In this document: piece after piece, positions 44,385 to 52,695 of the stretch
How positions within the stretch are numbered: position 1 is the stretch's first letter
Layout: each line of letters starts with the position of its first letter
NCBI GenBank assembly: GCA_016214855.1
Contig: JACRMT010000004.1
Coordinates: 62,001 to 126,000 of the forward strand
Direction: 5' to 3'
Source: Nitrospirota bacterium
GTDB lineage: Bacteria; Nitrospirota; Thermodesulfovibrionia; Thermodesulfovibrionales; UBA6898
DNA: 64,000 nucleotides
Notes under the pieces: model-generated
Databases searched by the model: none
What the model was told of the DNA's origin: nothing
Seen by the model: only the letters and a program-made list of their open reading frames with translations
Translations under genes and position numbers: made by a program

Positions 44385-44900
44385 ATGCCGAGGTTCTGCT
44401 CTGTCCTCCTTCTTCTCATCTGCCCGGTTTTGTGTTTCCCTGTCAGGGCCTTTTCCGTCACCCGGGGAGAAGCAGCTCCTGCATTTGCGCTTTCCGATCT
44501 TCAGGGCATGAAGCACACACTTTCCGATTATACCGGCAAGGTTGTCTTGATCAACTTCTGGGCAAGCTGGTGCGGAGAATGCATTACCGAGATGCCGTCG
44601 CTGAACACGGTACATACGCAGTTCAGCGACAGGGGGCTTGCGGTGCTCGGCGTGACCGTTGACAGAATCACTGAAGATGCGCGCGCTGCGGCAAAGAAAG
44701 CCCGTATTGCCTTTCCGATACTCGTTGATGCGAGGGGCGAGGTCTTTATCAGAAAATATGCGGTGATCGGTCTTCCGACAACGATCGTTCTGGACAGAAA
44801 GGGCGTTATACGGGAGATCCTCGTCGGTTCTCAGGATTTTCAGGAAAAAAAGATCAGGGACATGCTAGTTTCCTTACTGAATGAAAGAACTGCCCCTTAA
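44385..44900 (+). CDS. TlpA-like exported thioredoxin
   Basis: A 171-residue thioredoxin-fold protein with an N-terminal signal or anchor (about 1-24). The redox site is WASWCGECI (CxxC) after VVLINFW, and the cis-proline is in IGLPTTIVLD, typical of TlpA/ResA proteins. It starts 2 bases after the selenoglutaredoxin gene, so the three proteins are made together and exported. A role as electron donor or partner to the two upstream proteins is inference. Confidence 0.92.
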   Translation: MPRFCSVLLLLICPVLCFPVRAFSVTRGEAAPAFALSDLQGMKHTLSDYTGKVVLINFWASWCGECITEMPSLNTVHTQFSDRGLAVLGVTVDRITEDARAAAKKARIAFPILVDARGEVFIRKYAVIGLPTTIVLDRKGVIREILVGSQDFQEKKIRDMLVSLLNERTAP

Positions 44901-44950
44901 CTGTTTTGCCCGGCCGCGTTCAGTTCAGGGAGCCATGGCCCTTTTCCGTT

Positions 44951-45409
44951 TCAGAGCGCAGTTTCTCTCTTTTCTTTTCCACAGACCGATAGATACAGAT
45001 CATGAAATATGCTGTTGTCTTCAATTTGCTTCCAGTCTGCGTTTGACCGGTGACGTGAAGCGATGATATTGCTGTCGTCTCTGAAATAGATCGTTGTTGT
45101 GTTCCTGTAATGGGTTTTCCTGCAGTCTATCTCGGAGAGGTAACCGATATATTCGAGATCGCTGCTGTTTTTCTTCATAGCCTTCAACTGCTGCCCCGCT
45201 GCAAGAAAAACGTCGGAACCTTTTTGCGGAAACAGATAGATCCAGGCGCTGACCGCACTGTTGTCGAGGCGGGTGAGGGTCTTTTCATTGATATGCAGAT
45301 CGTCCCTAAGCGCTTTCCATCCTTCGGGTACGGCTGAAAAGGCCGGAATAACCGATAGTGACGCCAGCAGCATCAGCCAGAGGAGGATCATTGCAGGTTT
45401 TTGTTTCAT
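44951..45409 (-). CDS. Exported surface-adhesin-E-like protein
   Basis: A 152-residue protein with a signal peptide (about 1-25, ending AFSA). Mature features are W and Y positions, DC followed by a YRNTTTIYF strand, a W-x-x-I near the end and a closing LYLSVCGKE cysteine. The two cysteines probably form a disulfide, as in the small beta-rich Adhesin_E-like family. It lies 18 bases after the octahaem cytochrome gene on the same strand. It converges with the TlpA-like gene. Confidence 0.6.
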   Translation of the reverse strand: MKQKPAMILLWLMLLASLSVIPAFSAVPEGWKALRDDLHINEKTLTRLDNSAVSAWIYLFPQKGSDVFLAAGQQLKAMKKNSSDLEYIGYLSEIDCRKTHYRNTTTIYFRDDSNIIASRHRSNADWKQIEDNSIFHDLYLSVCGKEKRETAL

Positions 45410-45427
45410 GCTCTTCTCCCTGTATCG

Positions 45428-46288
45428 TTATTTGTTTTGATGGCAGCCTGTGCAGATACGCCCTTTGGTGAGCCGCAGTTTCTTGTATGAGTCAGCACCT
45501 ACAGCCGCTGCGCTTTTCACGATGATGCCTGCCTGATGGGGATTATGACAGGTTGAGCAGGTGATCCTGCCCCTGTTCAGAAGCGGCAGCAGCACGCCCT
45601 GTTCTTTGGCATGCTGCTTCATGAATGCCAGTGTCTGACGGCGTGGCTTTATCTGAAAATGTGCATTAAAGAAGCTGGCAGGCATTGGAGGGTGACACCT
45701 CCAGCAGATGAATGCTACATCAGCCCTGAATATGACCTGTATACGGGTGGCCCGCTGGTCAGGAACGGCAGCGTGACAGACGAGGCAGATCGGTCCGTTG
45801 TTTACCACCCGAATGGTCCCGTCAGGTTCTGTCATGACATGAGGATTAAAGCTCAGGTCCAGATCTAAGGTATGGCATCGCGAACATATCTCCCTTCGGT
45901 CTGCATAAGGTGCGCCGCGGAGCAGCCCGGGATTGGAGAGCCTGTTCGTCCCGTGCGCCTCATGACAGGTAAGGCATTGCATCTCGCCGTCCAATAGGGG
46001 AAATCTGCTGTCTATGTCCCTGTCAGGAGTAAAGTTTACCGGGTGATGGGTTTCGCTATAGTGGTGGCAATCCATGCAGACGGAGGACATGTCCAGATCC
46101 GGCGCAACTGCGGATGCCTCGTCATAGGCAGGCGTCGATGTCCGGTGGCACATGACGCAATCCGTATGATACTGGTCAATGGCCTGTTGAGCTGCTTCAC
46201 TGTAAACGACAACAGACAAAAGAAGGAGCGTCAGAAAGATCAGACAAAAAACAATGTGCCGTGTCCATCCATCAGCTGCTGCTCTCAT
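45428..46288 (-). CDS. Membrane-anchored octahaem cytochrome c
   Basis: A 286-residue protein with an N-terminal membrane anchor (about 10-30) and eight CXXCH motifs: CVMCH, CMDCH, CLTCH, CSRCH, CLVCH, CWRCH, CSTCH and CTGCH. HH and CHEAHG/CHNPHQ neighbours resemble the doubled-CXXCH type of electron-transfer cytochromes. ATG 46288 follows GTGGAGGCAGCG; a longer frame from 46321 lacks a site. It probably passes electrons between the inner membrane and periplasmic partners. The exact partner, possibly the octahaem reductase 3 kb away, is inference. Confidence 0.88.
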   Translation of the reverse strand: MRAAADGWTRHIVFCLIFLTLLLLSVVVYSEAAQQAIDQYHTDCVMCHRTSTPAYDEASAVAPDLDMSSVCMDCHHYSETHHPVNFTPDRDIDSRFPLLDGEMQCLTCHEAHGTNRLSNPGLLRGAPYADRREICSRCHTLDLDLSFNPHVMTEPDGTIRVVNNGPICLVCHAAVPDQRATRIQVIFRADVAFICWRCHPPMPASFFNAHFQIKPRRQTLAFMKQHAKEQGVLLPLLNRGRITCSTCHNPHQAGIIVKSAAAVGADSYKKLRLTKGRICTGCHQNK

Positions 46289-46376
46289 TCGCTGCCTCCA
46301 CGGGTAAGGATTTAGTTCCATGGTGTGATGCGGTCGTATTCTTGCCGTTGAAAATGAAATTGAGATGAACTCCTTA

Positions 46377-46392
46377 TGAGAACTAGTTCACA
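46377..46392. promoter_or_regulatory. Palindrome between the octahaem and DUF4337 genes
   Basis: TGAGAACTAGTTCACA has a perfect GAACTAGTTC core and one mismatch in the outer pairs. It lies just upstream of the 46399 promoter and about 90 bases from the cytochrome start, so it could be an operator for either gene. Confidence 0.35.
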
Positions 46393-46398
46393 ATACAA

Positions 46399-46428
46399 TT
46401 GCCTTAACCAAAATGACCGCTATATAAT
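46399..46428 (+). promoter_or_regulatory. Sigma70 promoter of the DUF4337 gene
   Basis: TTGCCT at 46399-46404, an 18-base spacer and TATAAT at 46423-46428, about 37 bases before the ATG. Confidence 0.55.
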
Positions 46429-46465
46429 TGAAGGCCTTGGCACATGAACACGCTTGGGGGTATCC

Positions 46466-47005
46466 ATGACAGAAGAAAAGAAAGAACGCTGGCTTAATTA
46501 TCTTGCGCTCACTACCGTGATATTTGCGGTCTGCGCCACGCTCTCGACATTCAAGGGAGGCGGCCATTCCACAAAGGCTGTGCTAAGCCAGACCATGGCG
46601 TCGGACCAGTGGGCCTATTACCAGTCAAAGAGCATTAAAGGCTATCTGTATGAGCTCCAGAAGGAGGAACTGGATCTGGAGCTGAAGTCTCAGGGTTCAA
46701 GAGTGTCCCGGCTGATGAAGGATGAGTTTGCGAAAAAGATCGCTGCATACGAAGAGAAGATAAAAAAATATGAAGGAGAGAAGGAGAAGATACAGGCTGA
46801 CGCCAAGTCCTATGAGCAGAAGAGGGACAGGGCACAGAAGCACCAGCAGGCATTTGGCGTTGCAGTCATCTTTCTTCAGATAGCGATCCTGCTGTCTTCT
46901 GTTTCGGCGCTGCTGAAGAAGAAACCTCTCTGGCTGGTGAGTCTCGGCGCCGGTGTTGTGGGACTGTTCTATTTTGCCAACGGTTTCCTCCTCTTCATAA
47001 AATAA
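46466..47005 (+). CDS. DUF4337 membrane protein
   Basis: A 179-residue protein with one N-terminal membrane segment (about 9-27), a long coiled coil rich in K/E (about 70-125, with KKIAAYEEKIKKYEGEKEKI) and two C-terminal membrane segments. The FKGGGHSTKAVLSQTMASDQWAYYQSKSIKGYLYEL stretch is typical of DUF4337. Function unknown. ATG 46466 chosen over the in-frame TTG 46454. Confidence 0.8.
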   Translation: MTEEKKERWLNYLALTTVIFAVCATLSTFKGGGHSTKAVLSQTMASDQWAYYQSKSIKGYLYELQKEELDLELKSQGSRVSRLMKDEFAKKIAAYEEKIKKYEGEKEKIQADAKSYEQKRDRAQKHQQAFGVAVIFLQIAILLSSVSALLKKKPLWLVSLGAGVVGLFYFANGFLLFIK

Positions 47006-47010
47006 ACTGC

Positions 47011-48177
47011 ATGCAGAAGGTCCATCTTAAAAGAACGAAACGGTTGCATGGCGGACATCTTTGGGTATTTTCCAACGAACTGCATGAGGGTCTGAAAAAC
47101 TATGAACCGGGTTCCCTTGTCGAAGTCTATGACATGCACGATGAGTTCATCGGTATCGGGTATATTAATCCTAACAGCCTCATAGCGGTTCGGCTTCTTA
47201 CCCGTGAACGGCACAGCATTGACCGTGAATTTATAGCTCAGCGGATCAATGCTGCGATCACCCTGAGAAAAAGACTTATCGGCGACAGGGAGGCTTTCAG
47301 GGTCATATACAGCGAAGGGGATTACCTTCCGGGTCTCATTGCAGACACGTACGGCGCATGTGTTGTCCTTCAGTTCCTTACTTTTGGTATGGACGCCATG
47401 AAGGATATGGTGATCGAACTGTTCGACGAGATCCTCAGGCCGGAGATCATTGTCCTGAGGAACGAGAGCAGGGTGAGAACCCTTGAGGGATTGCCGCAGT
47501 ACAAAGAGATCGTGAAAGGCAGCCTTGAGAGTCTGCCGATGATCAGGGAAGACGGACTTTTTTTCGAGATCGATCCCTATGAGGGCCAGAAGACCGGGTT
47601 TTTCCTTGACCAGAGAGAGAACAGGGTCTCTCTTAAGCGATACATACAGCACGGAAAGGGATTGGACCTCTTCTCCTATATCGGCGCGTGGTCAATGCAC
47701 CTTGCATCGGCCGGAGCAGAGATCACCTGCGTGGATTCGTCCGACAGGGCTATTGCTCAGGCCAGACGAAACGCTGACCTGAATGACCTGGGCAGCAGGA
47801 TCGATTATGCGGTTGAGGATGTCTTTGCCTTTCTTGATAAGGAGCTCCGAAACGGGGAGGGAAGATACGATTTTATCGTCCTTGATCCCCCTGCCTTTGT
47901 AAAGAGTGCAGGCAAGCTGAAGGAAGCAGCAAAGGCCTATCGTGAGATCAATGAGCTATGCATGAGGCTCCTTAAGCGCGGCGGGATACTCGCCTCATCC
48001 TCCTGCTCCTATCATATGAGCAGAGAGCTCTTCGTTGATACGCTGAATGCTGCGGCAAAAAATGCCCGCCGCAGCCTGCGGCTGATCGAGTTCCGTTCTC
48101 AGGCCCCTGATCATCCCGTGCTGCTTTCCATGCCCGAGACCGAATATCTCAAATGCGCCTTTCTTGTCGTTGATTGA
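47011..48177 (+). CDS. rlmI: Class I rRNA (cytosine-C5) methyltransferase, RlmI-like
   Basis: A 388-residue protein with an N-terminal PUA domain (about 1-75, with KRTKRLHGGHLWVFSNEL) and a C-terminal AdoMet-dependent methyltransferase. Motifs include GLDLFSYIGAWSMHLASAGAEITCVDSS (motif I), FIVLDPPAF (motif IV) and the catalytic cysteine in SSCSYHM. It probably methylates a cytosine of 23S rRNA as RlmI does at C1962. Five bases separate it from the DUF4337 gene. Confidence 0.9.
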   Translation: MQKVHLKRTKRLHGGHLWVFSNELHEGLKNYEPGSLVEVYDMHDEFIGIGYINPNSLIAVRLLTRERHSIDREFIAQRINAAITLRKRLIGDREAFRVIYSEGDYLPGLIADTYGACVVLQFLTFGMDAMKDMVIELFDEILRPEIIVLRNESRVRTLEGLPQYKEIVKGSLESLPMIREDGLFFEIDPYEGQKTGFFLDQRENRVSLKRYIQHGKGLDLFSYIGAWSMHLASAGAEITCVDSSDRAIAQARRNADLNDLGSRIDYAVEDVFAFLDKELRNGEGRYDFIVLDPPAFVKSAGKLKEAAKAYREINELCMRLLKRGGILASSSCSYHMSRELFVDTLNAAAKNARRSLRLIEFRSQAPDHPVLLSMPETEYLKCAFLVVD

Positions 48178-48231
48178 TCGCCGGTCTCGGCAGCCCCCCC
48201 CGGCAGATCGTTTTTTGAAAAGGGGAATGCG

Positions 48232-48260
48232 TTCATGGGCGTATTGGCGTATGGTATAAT
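48232..48260 (+). promoter_or_regulatory. Sigma70 promoter of vorB
   Basis: TTCATG, a 17-base spacer and TGG-TATAAT (consensus extended -10) ending 28 bases before the vorB ATG. Confidence 0.6.
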
Positions 48261-48288
48261 CCAGGATATTTGGCAATAATAAGGGTGG

Positions 48289-49359
48289 ATGATGAAGAAA
48301 AGTATGCTCCTGATGAAAGGGAATGAGGCGTTGGCCGAGGCTGCGCTGAGGGCGGGTTGCAGGTTCTATGCCGGCTATCCTATAACGCCCCAGAACGAGA
48401 TCCCTGAATACCTGTCCAGGAGAATGCCGGAGGTCGGCGGAACCTTTATCCAGGCCGAGTCGGAGATCGCTGCCGTTAACATGGTATACGGCGCTTCAGC
48501 GGCCGGGGCACGGGCCATGACCTCGTCGAGCAGCCCGGGTATGAGTCTTAAGCAGGAGGCGATCTCGTTCCTTGCAGGCGCTGAGCTTCCGGCTGTTATC
48601 GTCAACATCCAGAGGGGCGGGCCGGGCCTCGGCAATATTGCTGCGAGCCAGGCTGACTATTTTCAGGCGGTGAAGGGCGGCGGTCATGGCGACTACCGGT
48701 GTCTGGTCTATTCGCCGTTCAGCCTGCAGGAGATGTGGGACCTCACCCTGCGTGCTTTTGATAAGGCTGATGAGTATCGTACCCCTGTTATAATCCTCGG
48801 CGACGGCGTTGTCGGCCAGATGATGGAGCCGTTTCGTCCGACTGCCTATAAGAATCCGAAACTGCCGAAAAAGAACTGGGTGCTTGACGGCGCAAAGGGA
48901 AGGAAGCCCCGCGTTATCCGTACGCTCTACATGGGACAGGGAGAGCTTGAGCAGAGGAACATCAGCCTCCAGAAAAAGTACGACCGTATGAAGCGGAAAG
49001 AGGTCATGTTCGATGCGTATGATACAAAGGACGCCAGGCTCGTTGTCGTTGCCTTTGGCATTGCTGCACGAATAGCGCTTTCCGCTGTCAAGGAGCTTCG
49101 GCGTGAAGGAAAGAAGATCGGCCTGTTTAGACCAATAACCCTGTTTCCGTTCCCTGAAGAACAGCTTGCAGCGCTTTCCGAAAAGGGAAGGCGTTTTATC
49201 GTTACCGAGATGAATGCAGGCCAGATGGTTGATGATGTGAGGCTTGCGGTGAACGGAAGATCAGAAGTGCTTTTCTACGGCCGGCCCGGCGGCGCGGTCT
49301 TTAATCCAGAGGAGCTGTATCAGAAGATAAAGGCAGCATACGGAAAGCCGAAACGATAA
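48289..49359 (+). CDS. vorB: 2-oxoacid:ferredoxin oxidoreductase alpha subunit (VorB-like), orphan
   Basis: A 356-residue pyrimidine-binding-domain subunit of branched-chain 2-oxoacid ferredoxin oxidoreductases. Typical blocks are CRFYAGYPITPQNEIPEYL, FIQAESEIAAVNMVYGASAAGAR, SSPGMSLKQEAISFL and NIQRGGPGLG; the C-terminal domain has PITLFPFPEEQL and MNAGQMVDDVRLAVNG. The thiamine-pyrophosphate beta subunit, the gamma subunit and the ferredoxin subunit that normally sit beside it are absent on both sides in this window. It may pair with subunits encoded elsewhere. Confidence 0.87.
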   Translation: MMKKSMLLMKGNEALAEAALRAGCRFYAGYPITPQNEIPEYLSRRMPEVGGTFIQAESEIAAVNMVYGASAAGARAMTSSSSPGMSLKQEAISFLAGAELPAVIVNIQRGGPGLGNIAASQADYFQAVKGGGHGDYRCLVYSPFSLQEMWDLTLRAFDKADEYRTPVIILGDGVVGQMMEPFRPTAYKNPKLPKKNWVLDGAKGRKPRVIRTLYMGQGELEQRNISLQKKYDRMKRKEVMFDAYDTKDARLVVVAFGIAARIALSAVKELRREGKKIGLFRPITLFPFPEEQLAALSEKGRRFIVTEMNAGQMVDDVRLAVNGRSEVLFYGRPGGAVFNPEELYQKIKAAYGKPKR

Positions 49360-49456
49360 CGTTCTCTGCAGTAATTCGGTTCAACCTCCTGTCACCTGAG
49401 TGGTTTGCCCGCTGTTTTATCGATATACGCCTTATTTTCGCAGGGTATTGCAACGC

Positions 49457-49485
49457 TTGCATGACAGGCAGACGGCGGGTAAGAT
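49457..49485 (+). promoter_or_regulatory. Promoter of the phoB-phoR operon
   Basis: TTGCAT, 17-base spacer and TAAGAT whose last base is 6 bases before the phoB ATG. There is no ribosome-binding site, suggesting a leaderless message. A single CTGTCAC half-site lies near 49390, but no paired Pho box was found. Confidence 0.45.
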
Positions 49486-49491
49486 AGAGCT

Positions 49492-50190
49492 ATGGGAGCG
49501 AAGAAGATCCTTATTGTAGATGACGAACCCGACATTGTTGAGCTGCTCTCCTATAACCTGAAGAAAGAAGGGTTTGAGGTCGCCTCTGCTTTGGACGGCA
49601 ATGAAGCCGTTGGCCTGATCAAAAAAGCTGATTTCGATTTTCTGATCCTTGACCTGATGCTGCCGGGTGTCCAGGGCATGGAGCTCTGCCGTGTTCTGAG
49701 AAATAATCCTGCTTCCCGGCATATCCCGGTGATCATGCTCACGGCAAAAGGAGATGAGATCGACCGGATCGTCGGCCTCGAAACTGGCGCTGACGACTAC
49801 ATGACCAAGCCGTTCAGTCCAAGGGAGCTCGTAGCCCGCGTCAGGGCTGTTTTGCGCAGGGCAGGCGAAAGGGCTGCTGAAGACAGAACGATCCGCGCAG
49901 GTGAACTGGTGATCAACAGGGAGACCTATTCGGTCACAAAAAAGGATCTGCCGATCGCACTCAGCTCTACAGAATTCAGGCTCCTGCTCTACCTTGCGGA
50001 AAGAAAAGGCAGGATCTTCAGCAGGGACCAGCTTCTTGATGCAGCATGGAAGGACGAGGCGTTCGTGGAACCCCGGACCGTGGATGTGCATATCAGGCGT
50101 CTTCGCACGCAGATTGAGGATGATCCTTCTGATCCCCGCTATATAAAGACGAGAAGGGGAATAGGATACTACATGGACGCTGACCTGTGA
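49492..50190 (+). CDS. phoB: PhoB-like response regulator
   Basis: A 232-residue OmpR/PhoB-type regulator. The receiver domain (about 5-118) has the acidic pair in IVDDEPD, the phosphoacceptor aspartate in FLILDLMLPG and the switch lysine in DDYMTKPFSPREL. The C-terminal winged helix has STEFRLLLYLAERKGR and VDVHIRRLRTQIEDDP. The stop overlaps the GTG of the sensor kinase. Genes downstream handle phosphate, which supports the PhoB assignment. Confidence 0.92.
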   Translation: MGAKKILIVDDEPDIVELLSYNLKKEGFEVASALDGNEAVGLIKKADFDFLILDLMLPGVQGMELCRVLRNNPASRHIPVIMLTAKGDEIDRIVGLETGADDYMTKPFSPRELVARVRAVLRRAGERAAEDRTIRAGELVINRETYSVTKKDLPIALSSTEFRLLLYLAERKGRIFSRDQLLDAAWKDEAFVEPRTVDVHIRRLRTQIEDDPSDPRYIKTRRGIGYYMDADL

Positions 50191-51920
50191 ACAGAGGTCT
50201 CTTCAGACGCATCTTTATCCTCTATGCCGTGGTGATCGTTCTGGCTGTTGCCTTTGTCGAGATCTTCATAACCTCGGCGGTCAGGGACAATTACCGGGAG
50301 ATCCTCAGAACCAATCTCGCCTCCCAGATAAATCTTATTGCCAGGAGTGTCTCATTCAGCCAGACCAATCTCGACAGTCTTTGCAAAGGGCTGAAGAAGG
50401 ATATCAATGCGAGGGTCACGATCATCAATCTGGACGGCCGTGTCGCAGGAGATTCGGATACGGACTCATCTCTCATGGACAATCACCTTCACCGAACAGA
50501 GATCGAGCAGGCGCTTTTATTCGGGACCGGCATGGCTATCAGGCACAGTGACACCATTAACTACGACTTTCTGTATCTCGCCAGAAAGGTTTCGCAGGGA
50601 CAGGGGGAAGGTTTCATACGGCTGGCAGTGCCGCTCAGGGATGTGGACAAGGCGGTGAACCTTCTCAGGATGAAGATCATCCTTACGGTCGTGGCTGTCC
50701 TGCTGGCAACCTGGATCTTCTCGATCTGGCAGACTGACCACTTGCGCCGGATGCTCACGCAGATCACGGATTTTTCGAAGTCGCTCTCGAGGGGTGAAAT
50801 CGACAAGCGGCTTTTCCTGAAGAACGCCGGTGAGTTCAATGAGATCGCAGACAATCTTACGTCCATGTCGATCAGGCTGCAGGGGACAATAGCAGAGAGC
50901 GAAGAGGAGAAGAACCGTCTTAAGGTTATTTTCAGGAGTGTGCCCGATGCCCTTCTGATCATCGATGCCAAAGGGATCATAACGCTTTCGAGCGCTTCTG
51001 CGCGTGAATTCTTCGGCGATATGCCGATGAGAGGGCTGTTGTTCGCGGAGGTTGTGAGAAACCATGAATTTGCGGACATCATGGATGAAGTGCGCAGGAG
51101 TCTTTCGCCCGGCATGACCGCGTTCAGGATAGACCATCCTGCTGAAAAGTATCTGAGCGTCCGGGTGTCGCCGCTTTTCTATCATGAACATGAACTTTCC
51201 GGTTTTGTTGCGATCTTTCACGATATAACGCAGATGGAGAAGCTCGAACAGGTAAGGAAGGACTTTGTGGCCAATGTATCCCATGAACTGAAGACGCCGA
51301 TCACGGCGATCAAAGGATTTTCCGACACGCTCCTTGATGGAGCAATGGATGATCGGGAGAATGCCCTGAGGTTTATTCAGACCATCAGGTCAAACAGCGA
51401 ACGCATCAACAGTCTTGTTGACGATCTCATGACGATTTCCAGGATCGAACTGGGTGTGATCAGCGTTGAGAAGTCCCTGATCGATATCGGAGATGTATTC
51501 GAGAGCGTGGCGGAGATATTCAGGGACAGGGCCTTGGCAAAGGGGCTCTTCCTTGAGGTTGTCGGGAGCCCTGAACTGCTTCAGGTCTCAGCCGACAGGG
51601 ACCGCCTGATCCAGATCCTGACCAACCTGGTCGACAATGCAATAAAGTTCACGGAAAAAGGCGGTATCACTCTTGGCGCTGACAGGGAAGATGGCCGGCT
51701 GTATCTCTTTGTTGAGGACACGGGCATAGGAGTTCCTGCGAAATTCGTATCGAGGCTGGGCGAACGTTTTTTCAGGGTTGATCCCGGCCGCTCGCGTACC
51801 ATGGGCGGCACCGGTCTCGGCCTTGCTATTGTCAAGCACCTGGTAAAGGCCCATGGCTGGTCCATGCGGGTTGAGAGTGTCCAGGGAAAGGGGACCAAAG
51901 TGATCATTTTTGTGTCATGA
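50187..51920 (+). CDS. phoR: PhoR-like sensor histidine kinase
   Basis: A 577-residue membrane kinase. TM1 is at about 7-29, an extracytoplasmic domain of about 120 residues follows, and TM2 is at about 158-178. Then come HAMP, a PAS domain (about 250-350), HisKA with the phospho-accepting H in VANVSHELKTPITAIKGF, and HATPase_c with NLVDNAIKF and GGTGLGLAIVKHLV. It starts with GTG overlapping phoB and is the cognate kinase. Confidence 0.92.
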   Translation: MNRGLFRRIFILYAVVIVLAVAFVEIFITSAVRDNYREILRTNLASQINLIARSVSFSQTNLDSLCKGLKKDINARVTIINLDGRVAGDSDTDSSLMDNHLHRTEIEQALLFGTGMAIRHSDTINYDFLYLARKVSQGQGEGFIRLAVPLRDVDKAVNLLRMKIILTVVAVLLATWIFSIWQTDHLRRMLTQITDFSKSLSRGEIDKRLFLKNAGEFNEIADNLTSMSIRLQGTIAESEEEKNRLKVIFRSVPDALLIIDAKGIITLSSASAREFFGDMPMRGLLFAEVVRNHEFADIMDEVRRSLSPGMTAFRIDHPAEKYLSVRVSPLFYHEHELSGFVAIFHDITQMEKLEQVRKDFVANVSHELKTPITAIKGFSDTLLDGAMDDRENALRFIQTIRSNSERINSLVDDLMTISRIELGVISVEKSLIDIGDVFESVAEIFRDRALAKGLFLEVVGSPELLQVSADRDRLIQILTNLVDNAIKFTEKGGITLGADREDGRLYLFVEDTGIGVPAKFVSRLGERFFRVDPGRSRTMGGTGLGLAIVKHLVKAHGWSMRVESVQGKGTKVIIFVS

Positions 51921-52004
51921 TACCTGCCGAAGACCCGTTTCATTCCATTGACAGCCCGGTGCTCTTTCTATATTATTAATCACTACCCGGAGGTACAAAA
52001 TTGT

Positions 52005-52622
52005 ATGGGACTTTTTCCTAAAGAAACAGATTTTTTCGAGATCCTTGACAGGGACGCCCTCAATATTACGAAGGCCAGTGTCATGCTTGTTGCACTTATG
52101 GAAAACTTTGAGCGGCTTGAAGAGCGGGCCAAGGAGATCTATGAGGTGGAGCAGGAAGGCGATGTGCTTACTCACGAAATCATGAAGAAGCTCAATACAA
52201 CGTTCATTACACCGATCGACCGGGAAGACCTCCATGAACTTGCCGCAAGTCTTGATGACATTCTCGACCTGATTTGGGGTGCTGTCGACAGGATGGTCGT
52301 TTTCAAGATCACCGAGGCCACGTACGAAGCAATAGACATGTCAAAGGAACTCCAGACAACAACCGAAGTTATCCATAAGGCGATACACAAGCTCAAAGAA
52401 AAGCAGTACGGCCATGTCCAGGACTACTGTATCGAGATCAACCGGCTCGAGAATAAGATCGACCGCATGTTCCGCGATGCGCTCGGCAGGCTCTTCGAAG
52501 AAGTAAAAGACCCGATTCTCATTATCAAGTGGAAAGAGATCTATGAGCATCTTGAAGATGCATCGGATAAGTGCGAGGACGTGGCGAATGTCCTTGAAGC
52601 TATTGTTCTGAAGTATGCATGA
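52005..52622 (+). CDS. PhoU-like DUF47 protein
   Basis: A 205-residue all-helical protein of the DUF47/PhoU-related family, usually encoded just before PiT transporters and thought to regulate them. It opens GLFPKETDFFEILDRDA and contains the acidic helices with EVEQEGDVLTHEIMKKLNTTFITPIDREDLHEL, a probable metal site. ATG 52005 is 11 bases after GGAGG; the longer frame from 51948 overlaps the kinase terminus region and lacks conserved sequence. Confidence 0.9.
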   Translation: MGLFPKETDFFEILDRDALNITKASVMLVALMENFERLEERAKEIYEVEQEGDVLTHEIMKKLNTTFITPIDREDLHELAASLDDILDLIWGAVDRMVVFKITEATYEAIDMSKELQTTTEVIHKAIHKLKEKQYGHVQDYCIEINRLENKIDRMFRDALGRLFEEVKDPILIIKWKEIYEHLEDASDKCEDVANVLEAIVLKYA

Positions 52623-52695
52623 TGCGCTTCATTCATTGATTTCTGCTTATTGGCCGCCACTGCTGCATCTTCTTTGCAGTCTGCAGGATTGAGGC

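Noticed and set aside
49380-49400. CTGTCAC as a Pho box before phoB
   Set aside because: Only one half-site is present; the direct repeat at an 11-base interval needed for PhoB is missing.
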